Source of the DNA: Diphasiastrum complanatum
Taxonomy: Eukaryota > Streptophyta > Lycopodiopsida > Lycopodiales > Lycopodiaceae
Reading direction: 5' to 3'
NCBI GenBank assembly: GCA_029204225.1
Contig: CM055092.1
Span: forward strand, 25,918,400 to 25,982,399
Length of the DNA stretch: 64,000 nt
Part shown: positions 44,891 to 57,106 of the stretch, piece by piece
Layout: every line of letters starts with the position of its first letter
Position numbering within the stretch: position 1 is the stretch's first letter
Program-made: the position numbers and the translations under genes
The notes under the pieces: generated by a model
What the model saw: only the letters and a program-made list of their open reading frames with translations
The model's database searches: none
Told to the model about the DNA's origin: nothing

Positions 44891-45745
44891 CAACAAGCAG
44901 GCTGAATTTGTTACACACTTGTCAAGGCATGAGATTACAGATGACAAATTGTTTTAATAGCTCCACATTTCATCAATAACTTTGTCGTTTTGAGCCAATG
45001 TTATCCATTAAAAAAATTTAGTCAATTTGGCATTCAATGTAGAGAAAGAATTACCAACACAAGCCTACCACTATAATGGTCTTTGCACAAAGTAGAGTAT
45101 TAAGTAGATCTTGACACAAATTCATCTTCTTCTCCGTAAATATAAGGGCCTCCAATTTTACTATAAAGCATGCAGCAAGCCTATGCTTCTTAAATTCTTT
45201 TTGTAAATAGTGGCACGATCATCGCAATGTATGATGTTACACAGCCACGTGGCAAGCATCTATGATATATGTGGCAAGCATCTATGTAGTGGCACGATCA
45301 TCACTATGTATGATGTTACCCTTCATCTTCATAGATGCTCGCCACGTTCTGAAACGCGCCTATGGATTTTGGTCTGGAACGTGCTCCCATAACGTTTTTT
45401 TTTTATATGGATGTCAAAAAGCAACCTTTCTGATGGGGGATTTTAAGCTAATTTTTGCACTATACTGTAGGAGCCTACAAATCCTTGATAATACCTAGGT
45501 ATTACGATTCACTGATTCATTGATTCACAAGGACAGGGGGCCTATGCTCATCAAATTATCATGACCATGTTTTATGTAGAGGCCTGTTACGAATCGTCAG
45601 AGCTGTGGATATCTAGACCCAGAATGCCCTATGCATCATACTTTGCCCTATTATGTCTGGTCTGTTCAAAGACATGTTAGAACACTTATTAGGGGTTAGG
45701 AATAACAACCACTTAGTTTAATTAAATCAATTAGTTTATTCCTAG
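44891..45745. other. Intergenic with an ~80-bp duplication
   Basis: No gene. At 45209-45322 the stretch GTAGTGGCACGATCATC(G/A)C, followed by TATGTATGATGTTAC, occurs twice, separated by two copies of TGTGGCAAGCATCTATG. Confidence 0.5.
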
Positions 45746-45748
45746 TTT

Positions 45749-45750
<2 letters not shown>

Positions 45751-45806
<56 letters not shown>

Positions 45807-45814
45807 TATCCATC

Positions 45815-45847
<33 letters not shown>

Positions 45848-45849
45848 TT
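45751..45849. repeat. Compound microsatellite (CT)n-(CA)n-(TA)n
   Basis: A CT tract to 45802, a short spacer, then a CA tract (about 45815-45835) and a TA tract. A C-run follows at about 45882-45892. Confidence 0.97.
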
Positions 45850-47432
45850 TAAGCATTCCGAGGTCCGAAATGCTGACACCCCCCCCCCCCCAAACGAGTT
45901 CCGCTGCAATTATGATATATATCAAAGTTGCATTGGGCGTTCCGGACACAATCCAGAATGCGTTTTGAAACACGTTCTAGCAATTTTCATCAGCGTCTTC
46001 TGGAACGTCGTAGTTTTTGTTTTGAGGTTTTAATTTTTCCTAGTGTTTTAAAATATCTTTAGGCTTGAAAAATATATATTTTGATTGTAAGACCTGCTTT
46101 TTAAATACATGTCTGCATCATTGATATATATCTATTTGTAAAATTGGAATATTTCTCAAATTTAAATGAGAGGTTGGTGATGTGATAAGGTAAGGCCGTA
46201 AAGCTAAGAAAAAATATACATGCAACCAAAAAATTCAGATTCCATGATCCATGCAACCAACAAATTCAGATTTCATGATATCTTCCAAAGCTTTTCTGCT
46301 TGCTTGATTTAACCCACACTCAAATTGCATGTGCAAAGTGATAGGTTACCTTGTCCTGAAATCCCCAAGCATAACAATATGAAACACTGTGGGAGCAATT
46401 CTAGATTCATCGAACAGCAATTAAGGTTATTTTGTCTTTCTCAAATCTTGAGTGATTCAACATGCACAAAGCTTCAGCTTGAACGCAATGAAATTTGCAA
46501 TTAAAACTTAGAACCACTTCTAACTGGTTAATCCAAGTGTGACCTTTCAGTTTGGATGTTTCTTGCTGTACCATTTGAACAATGAGCACAGAACAATCTT
46601 CCCACGTACAATATTGGAACACAGGAACTTATTGATGAACAAACGTCAAAGAAGAATAGACTTGACATGCTGCACAACGCCCAAAGACACTGGTTTTGTA
46701 CAGATTCAAATATGTAATCAGTAAACAGACTGTTAACCTACAGCAAACAAAGAAACGGAGCCTCTTTGCACAAGACAATAGATGCTTTGTATGCCCCTCA
46801 ACAGAAGCTATTATAACATCGGTTAAGGCTCCATCACTTCAATGAATTAATGCAGATGCTCATCACCATAAATAATGCTCAAAGACAAAGATGGGAGAAC
46901 AGATATAAAAAAGCTGCACTGAGTAGTTTGAGAAGTTTCCAATGCCAATCAAACTGATCAAAGTCAAATAAATAATACTAAGTTGCACATGCTACTTTCT
47001 TCACATGACAATGAAACCCAGAATAATCCTGCAAATACAGGTGGACCTACCTACTAGATACCAGGGTTAGCAACAAGCTTAGTCACAAGTCTTCAGTTTT
47101 GAGGTATAGATGTGCTATATCTTTCCAGCTAAATGCTGACAGTTCAATATGCCAACTTGGGTAGTCTCATGATAATTGCAAAAAACAACCCATCGTTATT
47201 GGAATATCACACATACAAAATCATGTCAGTTCAAAGTGCTTGTTGAACGAATTTGCAACTCTCCATATGCTCAAACAAGCCAATTAGTGCATTTACATCT
47301 AAATTGCATTCTGTTGAGAAAAATACATTGCATTTGCATCTCCAACTTCAAGTCGCCAGCTACAACGGATTTTTGCTAAACTCAGAGATGCCAAAATTCC
47401 ACGTCTTTGGAAGAATGTAAGAAAAATCTTAC
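45850..47432. other. 3' side or later intron of the SHI-type gene
   Basis: Holds whatever follows the donor at 47432 on the minus strand. I could not identify a third SHI-family exon. No other gene is supported. Confidence 0.35.
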
Positions 47433-47717
47433 CTCCAAAAAGGGCACTTCCAGAAGGCCCATACATGCCTGCAGGCTCTACGGGAGAGGAGTTTGGAACA
47501 ACGGTTCTTCCTCCGAGTTGAAGGTCTGCCAGGTATGTAGCACTAGTCACAATATCTAATCCCTGGTCGTAAAGCACGCCTTTAAATACATGCCCTCCAA
47601 TCTTGACGGTAGCCTGATACGCATATTCATCCTCTCCATCTTCAACTCCAGTAACTCTGACACACTTGAACAAAGCCTGAGCCCGGACTACAGAAGGAAA
47701 AGCTCCTCTCAAAGAGA
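47433..47717 (-). CDS. SHI/STY-family transcription factor, exon 2
   Basis: A 285-bp exon between an acceptor (GCGAGCAG before 47717) and a donor (GGAG|GTAAGA at 47432). It encodes [19 protein letters not shown] and [18 protein letters not shown], the plant-specific IGGH domain used for dimerisation in this family. The exon starts with two bases completing the GTC codon opened by exon 1, so the phases match exactly. If the donor is not used, the frame reads on to a stop at 47299. The true C-terminus is unresolved. A CT microsatellite sits in the intron just upstream. Confidence 0.88.
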
Positions 47718-47749
47718 CTGCTCGCACGTAGAAAGAGTACAATGTCAGA

Positions 47750-47751
<2 letters not shown>

Positions 47752-47807
<56 letters not shown>
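47752..47807. repeat. (CT)n microsatellite in SHI intron
   Basis: About 28 CT units on the + strand (GA on the gene strand), starting 35 bp upstream of the exon 2 acceptor. Confidence 0.97.
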
Positions 47808-47808
<1 letters not shown>

Positions 47809-48407
47809 AGGTTTTCCTTTCAAGAAAAACATCAATGCACAAAGGACTTTGTTCATGGACTCATGGACAAACAGCTCCACTTATTTCTTGTGAAGCTCCA
47901 GAATTCTGTCATTGAAGTTGCCAAAACAAAAAGAAAGATACTTTGATTGTGGAAAAGCACCTATGAATACACTGTTTCAATGACCTAGACAGGCTTTGCT
48001 AATCTGTCAGCTTGATTCTTCGAACTGACTTTTAACAAACACATTAGCAACACAAATCAATCAACCAAGGTGTAAGAACAATCGGAAATGAACCATTTCT
48101 TCGGATTCAAGGATAGTAATCGAAATAGTATCCCACAATAATCCTGTGAACACAGAAGCAGTTGTGAAAGAACTGAATCTGCGATTCAGCAGAAACTGAA
48201 ATCATAGCACACGGCAACACAATGTTTGAATATCTAGCACGTTCAAATTTCTGGGTAATAATGCTCTTAAAATACACAATATAATATAGCGTTCTTGCTT
48301 GTAGAAATTTCAAAGTCTTCACTCCAGATGCTGATAATTCTGCAAACAATCTATAAGCTTTTTGGCTATTATTTGTTACGTAGAACACAACGTAGCACTT
48401 CGCTGAC

Positions 48408-49626
48408 CTGTTTGTATGTTTACATCTGAGCTGTGGGGAGAAATAGCGGCTGAAGTGGGAGAGATCAGCGATCCACTGCCAGGTACCGAGCATAGAGCGA
48501 GAGAGCGAGTGCGTTTTGGTTTTGGACTAGGCTCTCCAGAGGCTACGGTTGCAGCTTCAGAAGCCTGCCTATGCCTTCGCTTAGCTGCAGGCACCCATGT
48601 GCTCTTAATATGCGTCGGACAATCAAAACCACGGCTCTTGCAACACGTTCTACAGCGTTGATGAGCACAGTCCTTCTTCGCCTGATTCCCACATTCTTTA
48701 CAGGTGAAGCCGCCTGTCTGCTGCATCTTAGATAGCTTCTGCCCTTCATATTGCTGCAAGTGCAGCTGATGTTCTTGCTCATCTGCGGATTCAACGCGAA
48801 CGTCTGCAGTGCGCTCTCTCAGAGATTCCACATCCATGTCACGCATAGGCACCTGCACCTGCACCTGCAGCATTCCCTTCCCTTTTGGTCTGGAAAGATC
48901 ATTTTCTGTCAATTCCCTCGCTCCCGAAGTCCCCGATCCACCAGCAGCAGCTGCTGCTGCAGCCCATACCGCGGACTCCATCGCTTTCCCCTCCTCATCA
49001 CGCTCCCCTCTAGACCCTCGAACTAAACCAATTCCACCTCCAGACACAATACTGCTTCTGATCCCCACATCTTCTCTTCCTGCAACATGCAATCTAGGCT
49101 CTCCTCCCCCATATGCAACAAAGCTTGCTCCAGCTCGGCCTCCTCCTGCGCCCGCTGATGCCACCCTTTCTTCCTCTCTCCTTAACCCAACACGATAGGG
49201 AGATACAAACTCATCTCCTCTACCCAATACCTCCCTGTATATCTCTCTTTGCCCTCCTATGGACCCAATTCCAACGCCACCAAAGCCTGATCCAGCTCCT
49301 CCTCCTGGTCCTACTCCAGCACCGATAACAAGTCCCCCACCGCCCGCCAACCCTGACCCTCCTCCAAGTCCATCACCCTGGCTCTCTCCTACATATCCAT
49401 ACCCTACCACGCGCCCCCAATTCTCATTGCCGCCTGAGGATGGCTCAATTTCTTCGGCACTATCAGCTGCTTCGCTTGAGCTATTCCCCTCAAAGCCCAC
49501 TGACAGATTGCGCACTTTGAATGATTGATTGCTGGGATGCGATGAATAGGCCCACACGGGAGCACCGCCTACTCCCCGCTCGCTGTCCCCTGATGAAACA
49601 CCCACTGCTCCCACAGCAGGCGCCAC
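48408..49626 (-). CDS. SHI/STY-family transcription factor, exon 1
   Basis: 406 codons plus one base. Residues 1-230 are glycine-, serine- and alanine-rich with no fold expected. Residues 309-336 hold the family RING-like zinc finger: [17 protein letters not shown] then [11 protein letters not shown], an exact CX2CX7CX4CX2C2X6[17 protein letters not shown] follows, with a second basic patch KPKRTR (369-374) as possible nuclear signals. In known plants these factors bind ACTCTAC elements and activate auxin-synthesis genes. The donor is AACAG|GTCAGC at 48407. The intron to exon 2 is ~690 bp and the phase agrees. The long Gly-rich N-terminus is unusual in length; the first ATG was taken as start. 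Confidence 0.92.
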
Positions 49627-51929
49627 AGCTGCTGTTCTACAGAAGCAAGATCTGCATGCTATCCTCTACCTCTAGTTCACTCCGTTTCCCGCTCTCTGTA
49701 AAAACTAGACTGTAGCCAATTGCCTACAGACTCTTATTGCTCTTCAATTCAGCATGTTACCACCTTCTGCAAGCGATCATTAATGCTACATATTCCTAGC
49801 TCTCAGTAGCCAGAGCAAGCATTCGCTACGAGCCAAGCCAGCTGCTACTACACAACACAGAGTAAGCGGCAAGCAAGTAACGGAAGAACAAACATGTATG
49901 TATCTCCAAGCACCTTGACTCTTTCGCAGCGAGAGCGCGAATAACTGTGGAATATGGACTGGAGGGACAGGCATTCAACGCAAAGACTATATATCGTGCA
50001 CGCTCGCGCGTGCATCAGCGACAATAGCCCACAAACGCATAAATCAATTCCACAGCCAAGGGAAGGCGTAGCCGAGGCTGGCGCTTAGAGAGAGCGCAGA
50101 GGATGGATGCAGAGAAAAAATAGAGCCTCGATCGATCGAATAGCAAAACTGACTGATATCTCACCACACCAGGAAAAGGCAGAGACATTGATCAGAGATC
50201 TCACGACGAGAGAGAGAAGAAAAAAACAGGAAACAATAATAATAACAAGGCATCCAACGGGAACGAGAAAAAGCCTCAGAAAAGGACCTTCGAAGGCCGG
50301 GGGAGAGAGAGAGAGAGAGAGAGTGAGGGGCCATCGCCATCGCCCTTCGTTAAAAACTTTGCTCCAACGTCGGCGGGTCGACGACTCGATAATGACCCCC
50401 GTCGGAAGGTACAATTGGCGGGTCAGTGGCTTCCACCGCTGACGGGGCAACCTTAAAATGGCAGGTAAGTGACTCCTCCCATTGGCTGGTCCTTTCGTAA
50501 TTGAGAAAGTCACACGCGAGACTTTGACAAAGCCGATGACCTTCGTTTTGCCAGGCTTACTGGCACGCAACGGGATAAAATCCTAGACGTTCAGATCTCG
50601 CCACGTTTGACATACCAATTGTCAGATCCTTACAAGTGGCAGACCGACTCGTGGCTAACATCCCACTGGGCGCGAGTAAATAGTGTCGTGTCATTACGAC
50701 GCTTGAAAAAATTTCTGTGACACGAAGAAAACCAGAAGTGAGAAAACAGAAGGAAAAAAATACCAAAAAAGCAGAGAGACAGACTGAGAGAGAGAGAGTC
50801 TCAGAGAGATATGGCATATGGGCTTGGGGTGTCTGTTTGTTGCCGAAGGCGGCCTGCCTAATAAGCTCCTTACCTTTGCAGCGCAGCCTGGGAATTTGAG
50901 AGGATAGTATGGTTGCGTATGTTAAGTCGCCGCGATATAACTTTATGTACGAAGAGGGTACTGGTACATACTTGTGTTGTCCCCTGCAATATCATGTGTT
51001 TGAAACTTTGATGATCTTGATTCTTGATGAGTTGAATCTATCTATGAAGGCTGCTCTAGGCTACCTACTCAGGCAATGGCGCATTTGCTCCTTATTGGCA
51101 TGTTGGCCATGCAAGAGAATGTTTGAAGTGATGATTTCATGAGAATCGATCAATACTTCTGAGAGTCATGATTTCATGAGCATCAAAATTTCAATCAGTA
51201 GTTTACTGGATATATGGAGTTGGGCACCACTAATTAGTTGTGTTTAATGTATTTTGTAGATAATTAAATAGTAGTAAAAAATAGAACAGATTGACACCCC
51301 TCACCCTCACCTTCCCATTCCTTGGGAAACTCGTCCTACTATATATGAAATCATGAAAACTCATTCTGTTTTTTGTTTAACAAATATTTTTTCATATACA
51401 ATACCTAAAGTATGACTAAGAAAATAAAAGATTGACATGCACATGATATTAAACACAACCAAAGAGAAGTAAAGTATGATTGTAGCCTATTTCAAAAAAT
51501 GTTGTTGGTTGGTGGAATTCTCAACTAATAATGTGCCACCAATCTGCAAAATGTTGGCTAGGAAAAGTCCCCAATTAATAATGTGCCAAGAAGTTAAGAT
51601 AAACCCCCTTCACCATCATCAATGTCATTTTCAAAGATGGAACACTTTCAAGCTCAAGTATTGTAATGAATAGAAGTTGCATTTTTGTAGGAATAAATAG
51701 AAGCGACTCGTAAGTCTTTAAAAGCTTCGTTATAATGGAAATCAATAATGTAGGAGTTACTAGTTAGTTCACGTGTGAACTCCTTAAGTGTATCATGGAA
51801 AGTGAATTATTAAGACACTAGGCAAAGGATTTAGCAAATATAGTGTATAAGTCCTAATAGCTCAAAGTTTGAACTTAAGTGTATCATGGAAAGTGAATCA
51901 TTAATATACTATCTAGCAAATATCGTGTA
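49627..51929 (-). promoter_or_regulatory. 5' region of the SHI-type gene, then intergenic
   Basis: 49627-50350 is rich in pyrimidine/purine tracts (for example a GA run at about 50304-50325), often seen in plant 5' UTRs and core promoters. TATATAT at 49989-49995 is a possible TATA box on the minus strand. Beyond 50800 it becomes AT-rich with no gene. 51795-51930 contains a diverged ~95-bp tandem duplication sharing AAGTGTATCATGGAAAGTGA. Confidence 0.45.
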
Positions 51930-52322
51930 TTAGTCCGGGCCTCGGCATTTTGCAAGTAAATCATCTACGAAGAACTTCCTTCTAAGATGTAATCTAGTAG
52001 TTACATCATGAGTCTTATAGAGATTTGATAACAAATCTAATGCATCCTTAGAGGTTTTGCATCTAGTAACATTAGATATTTGGGAGTCGGCAAGATTGAG
52101 TGTGATACATTCTAAGGCCTTCTGATCTTTGATCTTACATGCTTTTGCTTGATCACCATCTTCTGGTTTCAGGTCAGCACCTTCTACTACATCCCAAAGA
52201 TCTTTATCTACCAACATCATTCGGAGTTGTAACTTCCAGATGTAGAAGTTAGAACCATTGAACTTGTCAATGATTCTAGTTTCATTGGATGATGAGGACG
52301 AAAAGCTACCAATATGAGACAT
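51930..52322 (-). pseudogene. Copia gag N-terminal fragment
   Basis: 130 codons from an ATG at 52322. Contains KFNGSNFYIWKLQLRMMLVD, DLWDVVEG and ALECITLNLAD, the N-terminal gag region of plant Copia elements (DUF4219/UBN2-like). It ends at LRRKFFVDDLLAKCRGPD, where the remainder of gag is cut off. It follows a primer site and LTR on the same strand. Confidence 0.85.
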
Positions 52323-52377
52323 GTTAACAGTAATACAAATAGAACAAACTTAATCTTTCGGTTTATTTGAGCTACGC

Positions 52378-52390
52378 TCTGATACCAATT
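52378..52390 (-). promoter_or_regulatory. Copia primer-binding site
   Basis: GCTCTGATACCAA on the + strand, i.e. TTGGTATCAGAGC on the element strand, between the LTR end and gag. Confidence 0.88.
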
Positions 52391-52392
52391 TG

Positions 52393-53103
52393 ATGGAGCA
52401 AGGGAGTATGGAAAACACGAATGAAGAAGAGAACAGGAATATTTGCAGAACAATTCTCCTGTTGTAATGGGCTGCTGGATGCAAAAACAGTCTGATAGAA
52501 TGTTTATGCTAAGTATAATCACAGCTTAAATGTTCTGGTGCCCAACAGGATCTTATAAATTAATTCATACTCAAAAATTATAGAAGAGTACAGTCCACCG
52601 AAGAGATTAGAAATGGTTTGTATATGGTATTACTGGAAATGAATTAATCAGAAGTTTAGTTCTGAGAGCATTGACAGTGCAAAAATAATGGCGAGTTTCT
52701 CAAGCGTCAAAAACAGTCATCGTTTGATCAGAAGCTAAGGAGTCATAGACGTCTGTATTCTGATAAGAGTGAGTAAACAAGCGTGATTAAACAGAAATGA
52801 AGTGCATTTAAATCGCAACAAGCATTCATCTACGTTATACACAGATAGAAAAGCGCGTTGCTGCTATATTAGACTGAAGCACAACGAATAGCAGTTACAA
52901 CCAAAATGACGGCGTAATTGGGATGCTCAAAATCATTCGTCTCATGGACAGAGCATCATAGAGAATGCGTGAGGAAGATGTATTTATACATCGCATTCCT
53001 AGATCTAATTACAATAAATGTTTGTCATCTAACTATGTAAGTAGTTGTACTTTGAAAGTATTTGATTTATGATGACGGTTGTACATTGTGTACATGGTCA
53101 TCA
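52393..53103 (-). repeat. Copia 5' LTR, minus strand
   Basis: On the + strand it starts TGATGGAGC next to the primer site and probably ends GGTCATCA at 53103, giving a minus-strand LTR TGATGACC...CCATCA. Only the inner end is secure; no second copy is in the window. Confidence 0.6.
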
Positions 53104-53199
53104 ATTCGAGATTGCCGACGTGGACGAGAATGTCGCATTTTCTCTCACTTCGCATTTCTCAGAAGTGGCTGGAGACATTCTTCGTTGAAATAGGTGACC

Positions 53200-53420
53200 T
53201 TCGACTTTTCTCTCTCTTCGAAATTTTGCGAAAAACCCAAGAGTCTTGTAAAAATAGTTAAAATGTTGAACCATGCCAAAGTGTCGCATTTTAGAAAAAT
53301 GCGAAAAAGCCGAAGCTGTTTAAAGTAGTTCATTTTGTTGAAATAACTGTTAGGCCACATTTTGGAAAATTGCGAAAAAGCTGACAAATAATTTACTTCT
53401 TTGAAATACTTGAAAAGAAG
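53200..53420. repeat. Diverged tandem repeat, ~70-bp unit
   Basis: Three units sharing ATTTTxGAAAAxTGCGAAAA and a following TTGTTGAAAT, starting near 53215, 53288 and 53356. Similarity is partial. Confidence 0.6.
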
Positions 53421-54150
53421 TTGCTATCGAGAAATTGTTGCATTTTTTGGGTGTCAAAAAAAGTGCGACAAATGCGAGCCATGCAGAAAAACAGACTGTG
53501 CCAAAGCATAGTGTATTTCTGCAGACTTGTTCTAAATGCTGATTCATGGAAGTCCTTGAAGATGGCCAAGTCTTCAATGACTCCAAGTTATTGAACTTAA
53601 CATCTAAACTTGAAATTATGATAGGATTGGTTACCCTTTGCTGAAGATCAGCCATAAGCCCATTATAGATTGAGGGAGCTTGGTTAGAGCTATCTTGACC
53701 CAACCAAGAGAATGCAAAAAAAAAAATTTCCAATCTGTTTTGCCAATGATGACCTAATTACTTAGTATAAATTAGCTATTCATACATCTCAATTATTTTG
53801 CATGAGTTTGGGTGAAAAACAATCTTAAGCATCTACTTCTTGCATTTAACTCTTAGTAATTTGTGAGTTGAGTGTTTTGGTTCTTGAGACAATTATTGTA
53901 ATTCAGTAAGGGTAGTAGGTATCTAGTTATGTATTTTTTTGGAATTTGAAATATCCATTAGAACTCGATCTTACGTTCTAAAATTTTGGAAAAGCTTGGT
54001 TTGAACTTGTTTTCATTGGGGCTTTGACATTCAACGAGTAAATTTTTGAGGACTTCTGTGTGTTTCATTTTATCCAGTTGATTGCATACTATCTCTAATC
54101 ACAAGAATTGGCTTGGAAGTTTTCAAATAGTTTGGTTGTCTAAGTTATAA
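53421..54150. other. Intergenic
   Basis: AT-rich, with no recognised gene or repeat boundary. Confidence 0.35.
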
Positions 54151-54155
54151 TTCCT

Positions 54156-54578
54156 GCAGGTATCAGATGAGCAGTCGTTGAACCTAAAACAGGTTTCACC
54201 TGACCCTAGATCAAAGATCAATAAACGTGCAGGAAGAATCTTGAATAGAATTAGTCATTCACCAAGGAGGCAATTGTGGGGTTAATTTCCTCCATGAGTT
54301 ACAACAATATATAGTAGGTCCAAACCTTACTTTGCCACTTGGCTTTCTCTCCAATACGAAAAACCCTACTATTTTGGGACTAGATTCAATGTACCCAAAG
54401 TCCAAATTTGAATCTCTCTCAAACTCGACTACCAACTTTTCCACACTTTCAAAAAGTGTTTATTGAATGTATTTTAAACTAATATAACTTCAAAAAGTTT
54501 ATCGCTAAGTCTAAAATGAGTTTTGGCCTCAATTGATAATTTACCAAAATATGACTAAACTTGTTGAAATCTCTCACA
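54156..54578 (-). repeat. LTR-like end, minus strand
   Basis: On the minus strand TGTGAGAGATTTC starts at 54578 directly after the purine tract GAAGAGGGAG. A TACTATATATTG lies downstream. The outer boundary near 54156 is a guess. Confidence 0.45.
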
Positions 54579-55215
54579 CTCCCTCTTCAACTAGTTTTGG
54601 CATAGTTTTAACCATACTACTTTGATCCAACTTTATAATGATCTCCATCCTAAGTATAGATCTCCTTTCTAATGTTCTAAAGTAGTTTCCATAATTGATA
54701 TAGAGAATAGTGTCCAAATTGAATGTTTCACTATTTCTTACATCAATTTTACACATCAAGATATAACTAGAACATGAAGAACCAAATAGAATGTAAATGA
54801 AATGATTCCTCCATGTTTCAAACTTTGAACTCTCTGAAAAAGTATAGCAACCAAACAATAAATGTGAGTGATGACCATTTCCTTGCTTGTCTCCTCCAAC
54901 TTTGTCCTTTCTTGATATGTCCCTACCATAAAACTCCGTGAATGAGCCGCCATCTACATCTTGCCACAAGAAGCCATCAAACCTTGGAAATCCATGAATA
55001 AGTGAGTACATCAATGATGCTAATCCAGCACCACATGACTCCATATAACTAAGTGGTAGCACTAGTCCATCTTCAAGATCTACTTGACACAAGAAAATGA
55101 CCATGAATTCACCAAAAATTGACAATCTCCAAGTATTGGCACCAATTAGCTCAACACTTGAGAACTTAGGCATGGATGAGTGAAAATGAACCCCATTAGT
55201 TTCAATTAAAAACAA
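54574..55215 (-). CDS. Hypothetical ORF at a retroelement 3' end
   Basis: 213 codons with no recognised domain. Visible stretches include LSYMESCGAGLASLMYSL, FPRFDGFLWQDV and FIYILFGSSCSSYILMCKID (possibly membrane-inserting). The last codons merge into a GAAGAGGGAG purine tract. Its 3' third is related at DNA level to 31230-31415 on the other strand, which also ends in a GAGGGAG tract and TGTGA. It may be a decayed extra domain of a retroelement rather than a host gene. The start codon is uncertain. Confidence 0.4.
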   Translation of the reverse strand: MFLIETNGVHFHSSMPKFSSVELIGANTWRLSIFGEFMVIFLCQVDLEDGLVLPLSYMESCGAGLASLMYSLIHGFPRFDGFLWQDVDGGSFTEFYGRDISRKDKVGGDKQGNGHHSHLLFGCYTFSESSKFETWRNHFIYILFGSSCSSYILMCKIDVRNSETFNLDTILYINYGNYFRTLERRSILRMEIIIKLDQSSMVKTMPKLVEEGV

Positions 55216-55769
55216 AATCAGCCAAGAATGCTAGTACCCTGGTACTTTACATTAATAAACTTTGTCAATCTACGTGGCATTCCTTAAAGGGTCTTTTTTG
55301 GATTCAGAATTCTTCTAATGTCCATTAGAGAATAGAAGCAAACCACAACACAAGAAATCTCCCTTCAATTAGGCGCGCTCTCTCTCTCTCTTATAGATGG
55401 CCAATGACACACTCCAAAGCACTATGGAATGCCCACACAAGCCATTGAAAAAAGAGGAATCAATGGAAGGAGAGGCCCACAAGTTAGTGGAATGTCAAAT
55501 GACACCTTCCATAACTTATGGTTCTTGATTATAACCTCTTGGGTTCTTTAGGAGCATCTTGGGACCCTAGTAGGTGTGTCCTCCTACTAGTTCCCCATGA
55601 CTCTTATGTGATGGCTAACTTTGTTCCAAGGACTATAATGTGATCATGGCTCAAGGTTGAGGCCCAAGGTATAGGAAAATGACCAACACCCATGGTAAGA
55701 TCCTCCTAACACCTCACTAGGTTCCATACCTCCATCCAAGGCATAGACACCTACATGCTCTTATCCAAT
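55216..55769. other. Unassigned flank of copy B
   Basis: On the minus strand it has a CTATAAGAGAGAG motif at about 55380-55396, and TGTTGGTCATTTTCC at about 55691 that could start an LTR. No partner copy was seen, so no element is claimed. Confidence 0.3.
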
Positions 55770-57012
55770 TGTTGTAAAGCTATCTTCATAAGCTTTACTT
55801 CCGGCGCCATTGGAGCCAGAATTGTTCCCGGTGCCAGCAGCACCCCTGCTGCTCCCGGCGCCAATGGCACCGACGCCACTCCCAGTGCCACTGTGACCAG
55901 AATCCAGCCGGCGCCAAGTTCCTATGGTTGAAAATCTTTGATCGGTTCTAGCGAACTCCAGAGAGCTCAGATCGATGTGCAATCACCTCACACGATCTAG
56001 GCATGATTAAAGGAAGCCTGGGATCAATAAAATCTAGAGAGAGAAAATGACTTTCTAGAAAGAGAAAATTATAGAGAAAAAAAAACGTGCTTTACCAGCC
56101 TGGGTAGAGTGCTTGGTATGAGGGGGGGTGCCGAATCCCACCAATACTATAGGGGAGTGCGGGTTGCGACTCAGGGCGAGCTCCAACCAAGTCTCAGCCT
56201 CCCTTGCTGGAATGTTGTCATGGCTCTCGCCTTGGCATGCTAGCGCCTCGGAGACTAGGGTCGGTCACACACTTGAAATGTAACCTTCTCAGATTTATCA
56301 ATAAAGTGAGATTTTTCGCAAACTGACTCTGATTACCTTCTGGGTTTCAGTGTTCGGTAAAAGCGCCACTTGTAAGGCCGCTTCAAAATTTTTAAGTTGG
56401 CACATAGCTGAGGGTCGTATCCCGGGATGCCAGCGGTATGTCGTCGGGACCATTCGGTCCGTGACGCCAGCGGTATGCTGTCGGGACCATTTGGTCCAGG
56501 AACTGGTTGTCTCCATATCTGTCGCGGCTTGTGGTTTTGAGTGTTCCTTGCATGAACGTGAATGGGTTTAGCTCTTGGGGAACGGGCTTTAACCTGTTGG
56601 CTGAGTTGGATGGCTTGCTTGGGTGGAAGTTACCTGTTTATGGCTGTCCAGTCTGGCGTGGCGCCAGGTTGGCTTCCAGCGCTCATGACGAAGCTTTCAA
56701 TTGGTTAAGTCTGATGTAAGTCAGACCGCATGCTTGGAATGGATGTTACTCGTTTGTAACGAAGCTTCGAGTTGGTTAAGTTTGATGTATGTCGGGCGGC
56801 TTGCTTGGAGGCAAGTCACCCACATCGGGACCCCCGATCTGGCATGGCACCAGGTTGGATCTCAATGTTGGTTTTCGAAACTTCAAGTTGGTTAAGTCTG
56901 ATCGTTGTTGGCGAGTTGGCTGCTTGTATGTCAAGTGGGTTTGGATGGCAAGAGTTGAAAGCTAGGAAGCTAAGTCGTGGTTCCCGGCTCCCTTTGGGAT
57001 TCCTGCGCTACA
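55770..57012 (+). repeat. 5' LTR of copy B (~1.24 kb)
   Basis: Matches 23417-24632 in reverse. It includes GGCGCC sites, an ATCAATAAAG signal near 56300, the duplicated CAGCGGTATG(T/C)(C/T)GTCGGGACC unit at about 56428-56500, and 3-4 diverged repeats of ~75 bp containing AGTTGGTTAAGT(C/T)TGAT (56690-56910). Confidence 0.75.
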
Positions 57013-57014
57013 TG

Positions 57015-57027
57015 TGGTATCAGAGCC
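57015..57027 (+). promoter_or_regulatory. Primer-binding site of copy B
   Basis: TGGTATCAGAGCC, two bases after the LTR end; the same position as in copy A. Confidence 0.88.
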
Positions 57028-57106
57028 GACTGACCGGTCAGCTATGTGGATCTCACGGAAATGGCCACAGTTTGGGGTTCATCAAAACAACTGTTGTGCA
57101 AGGTGC

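Noticed and set aside
48751-49528. Proline/serine-rich + strand ORFs
   Set aside because: They are antisense shadows of the Gly-rich first exon of the SHI-type gene.
55691-55700. Possible minus-strand LTR start TGTTGGTC
   Set aside because: No convincing purine tract before it and no second copy.
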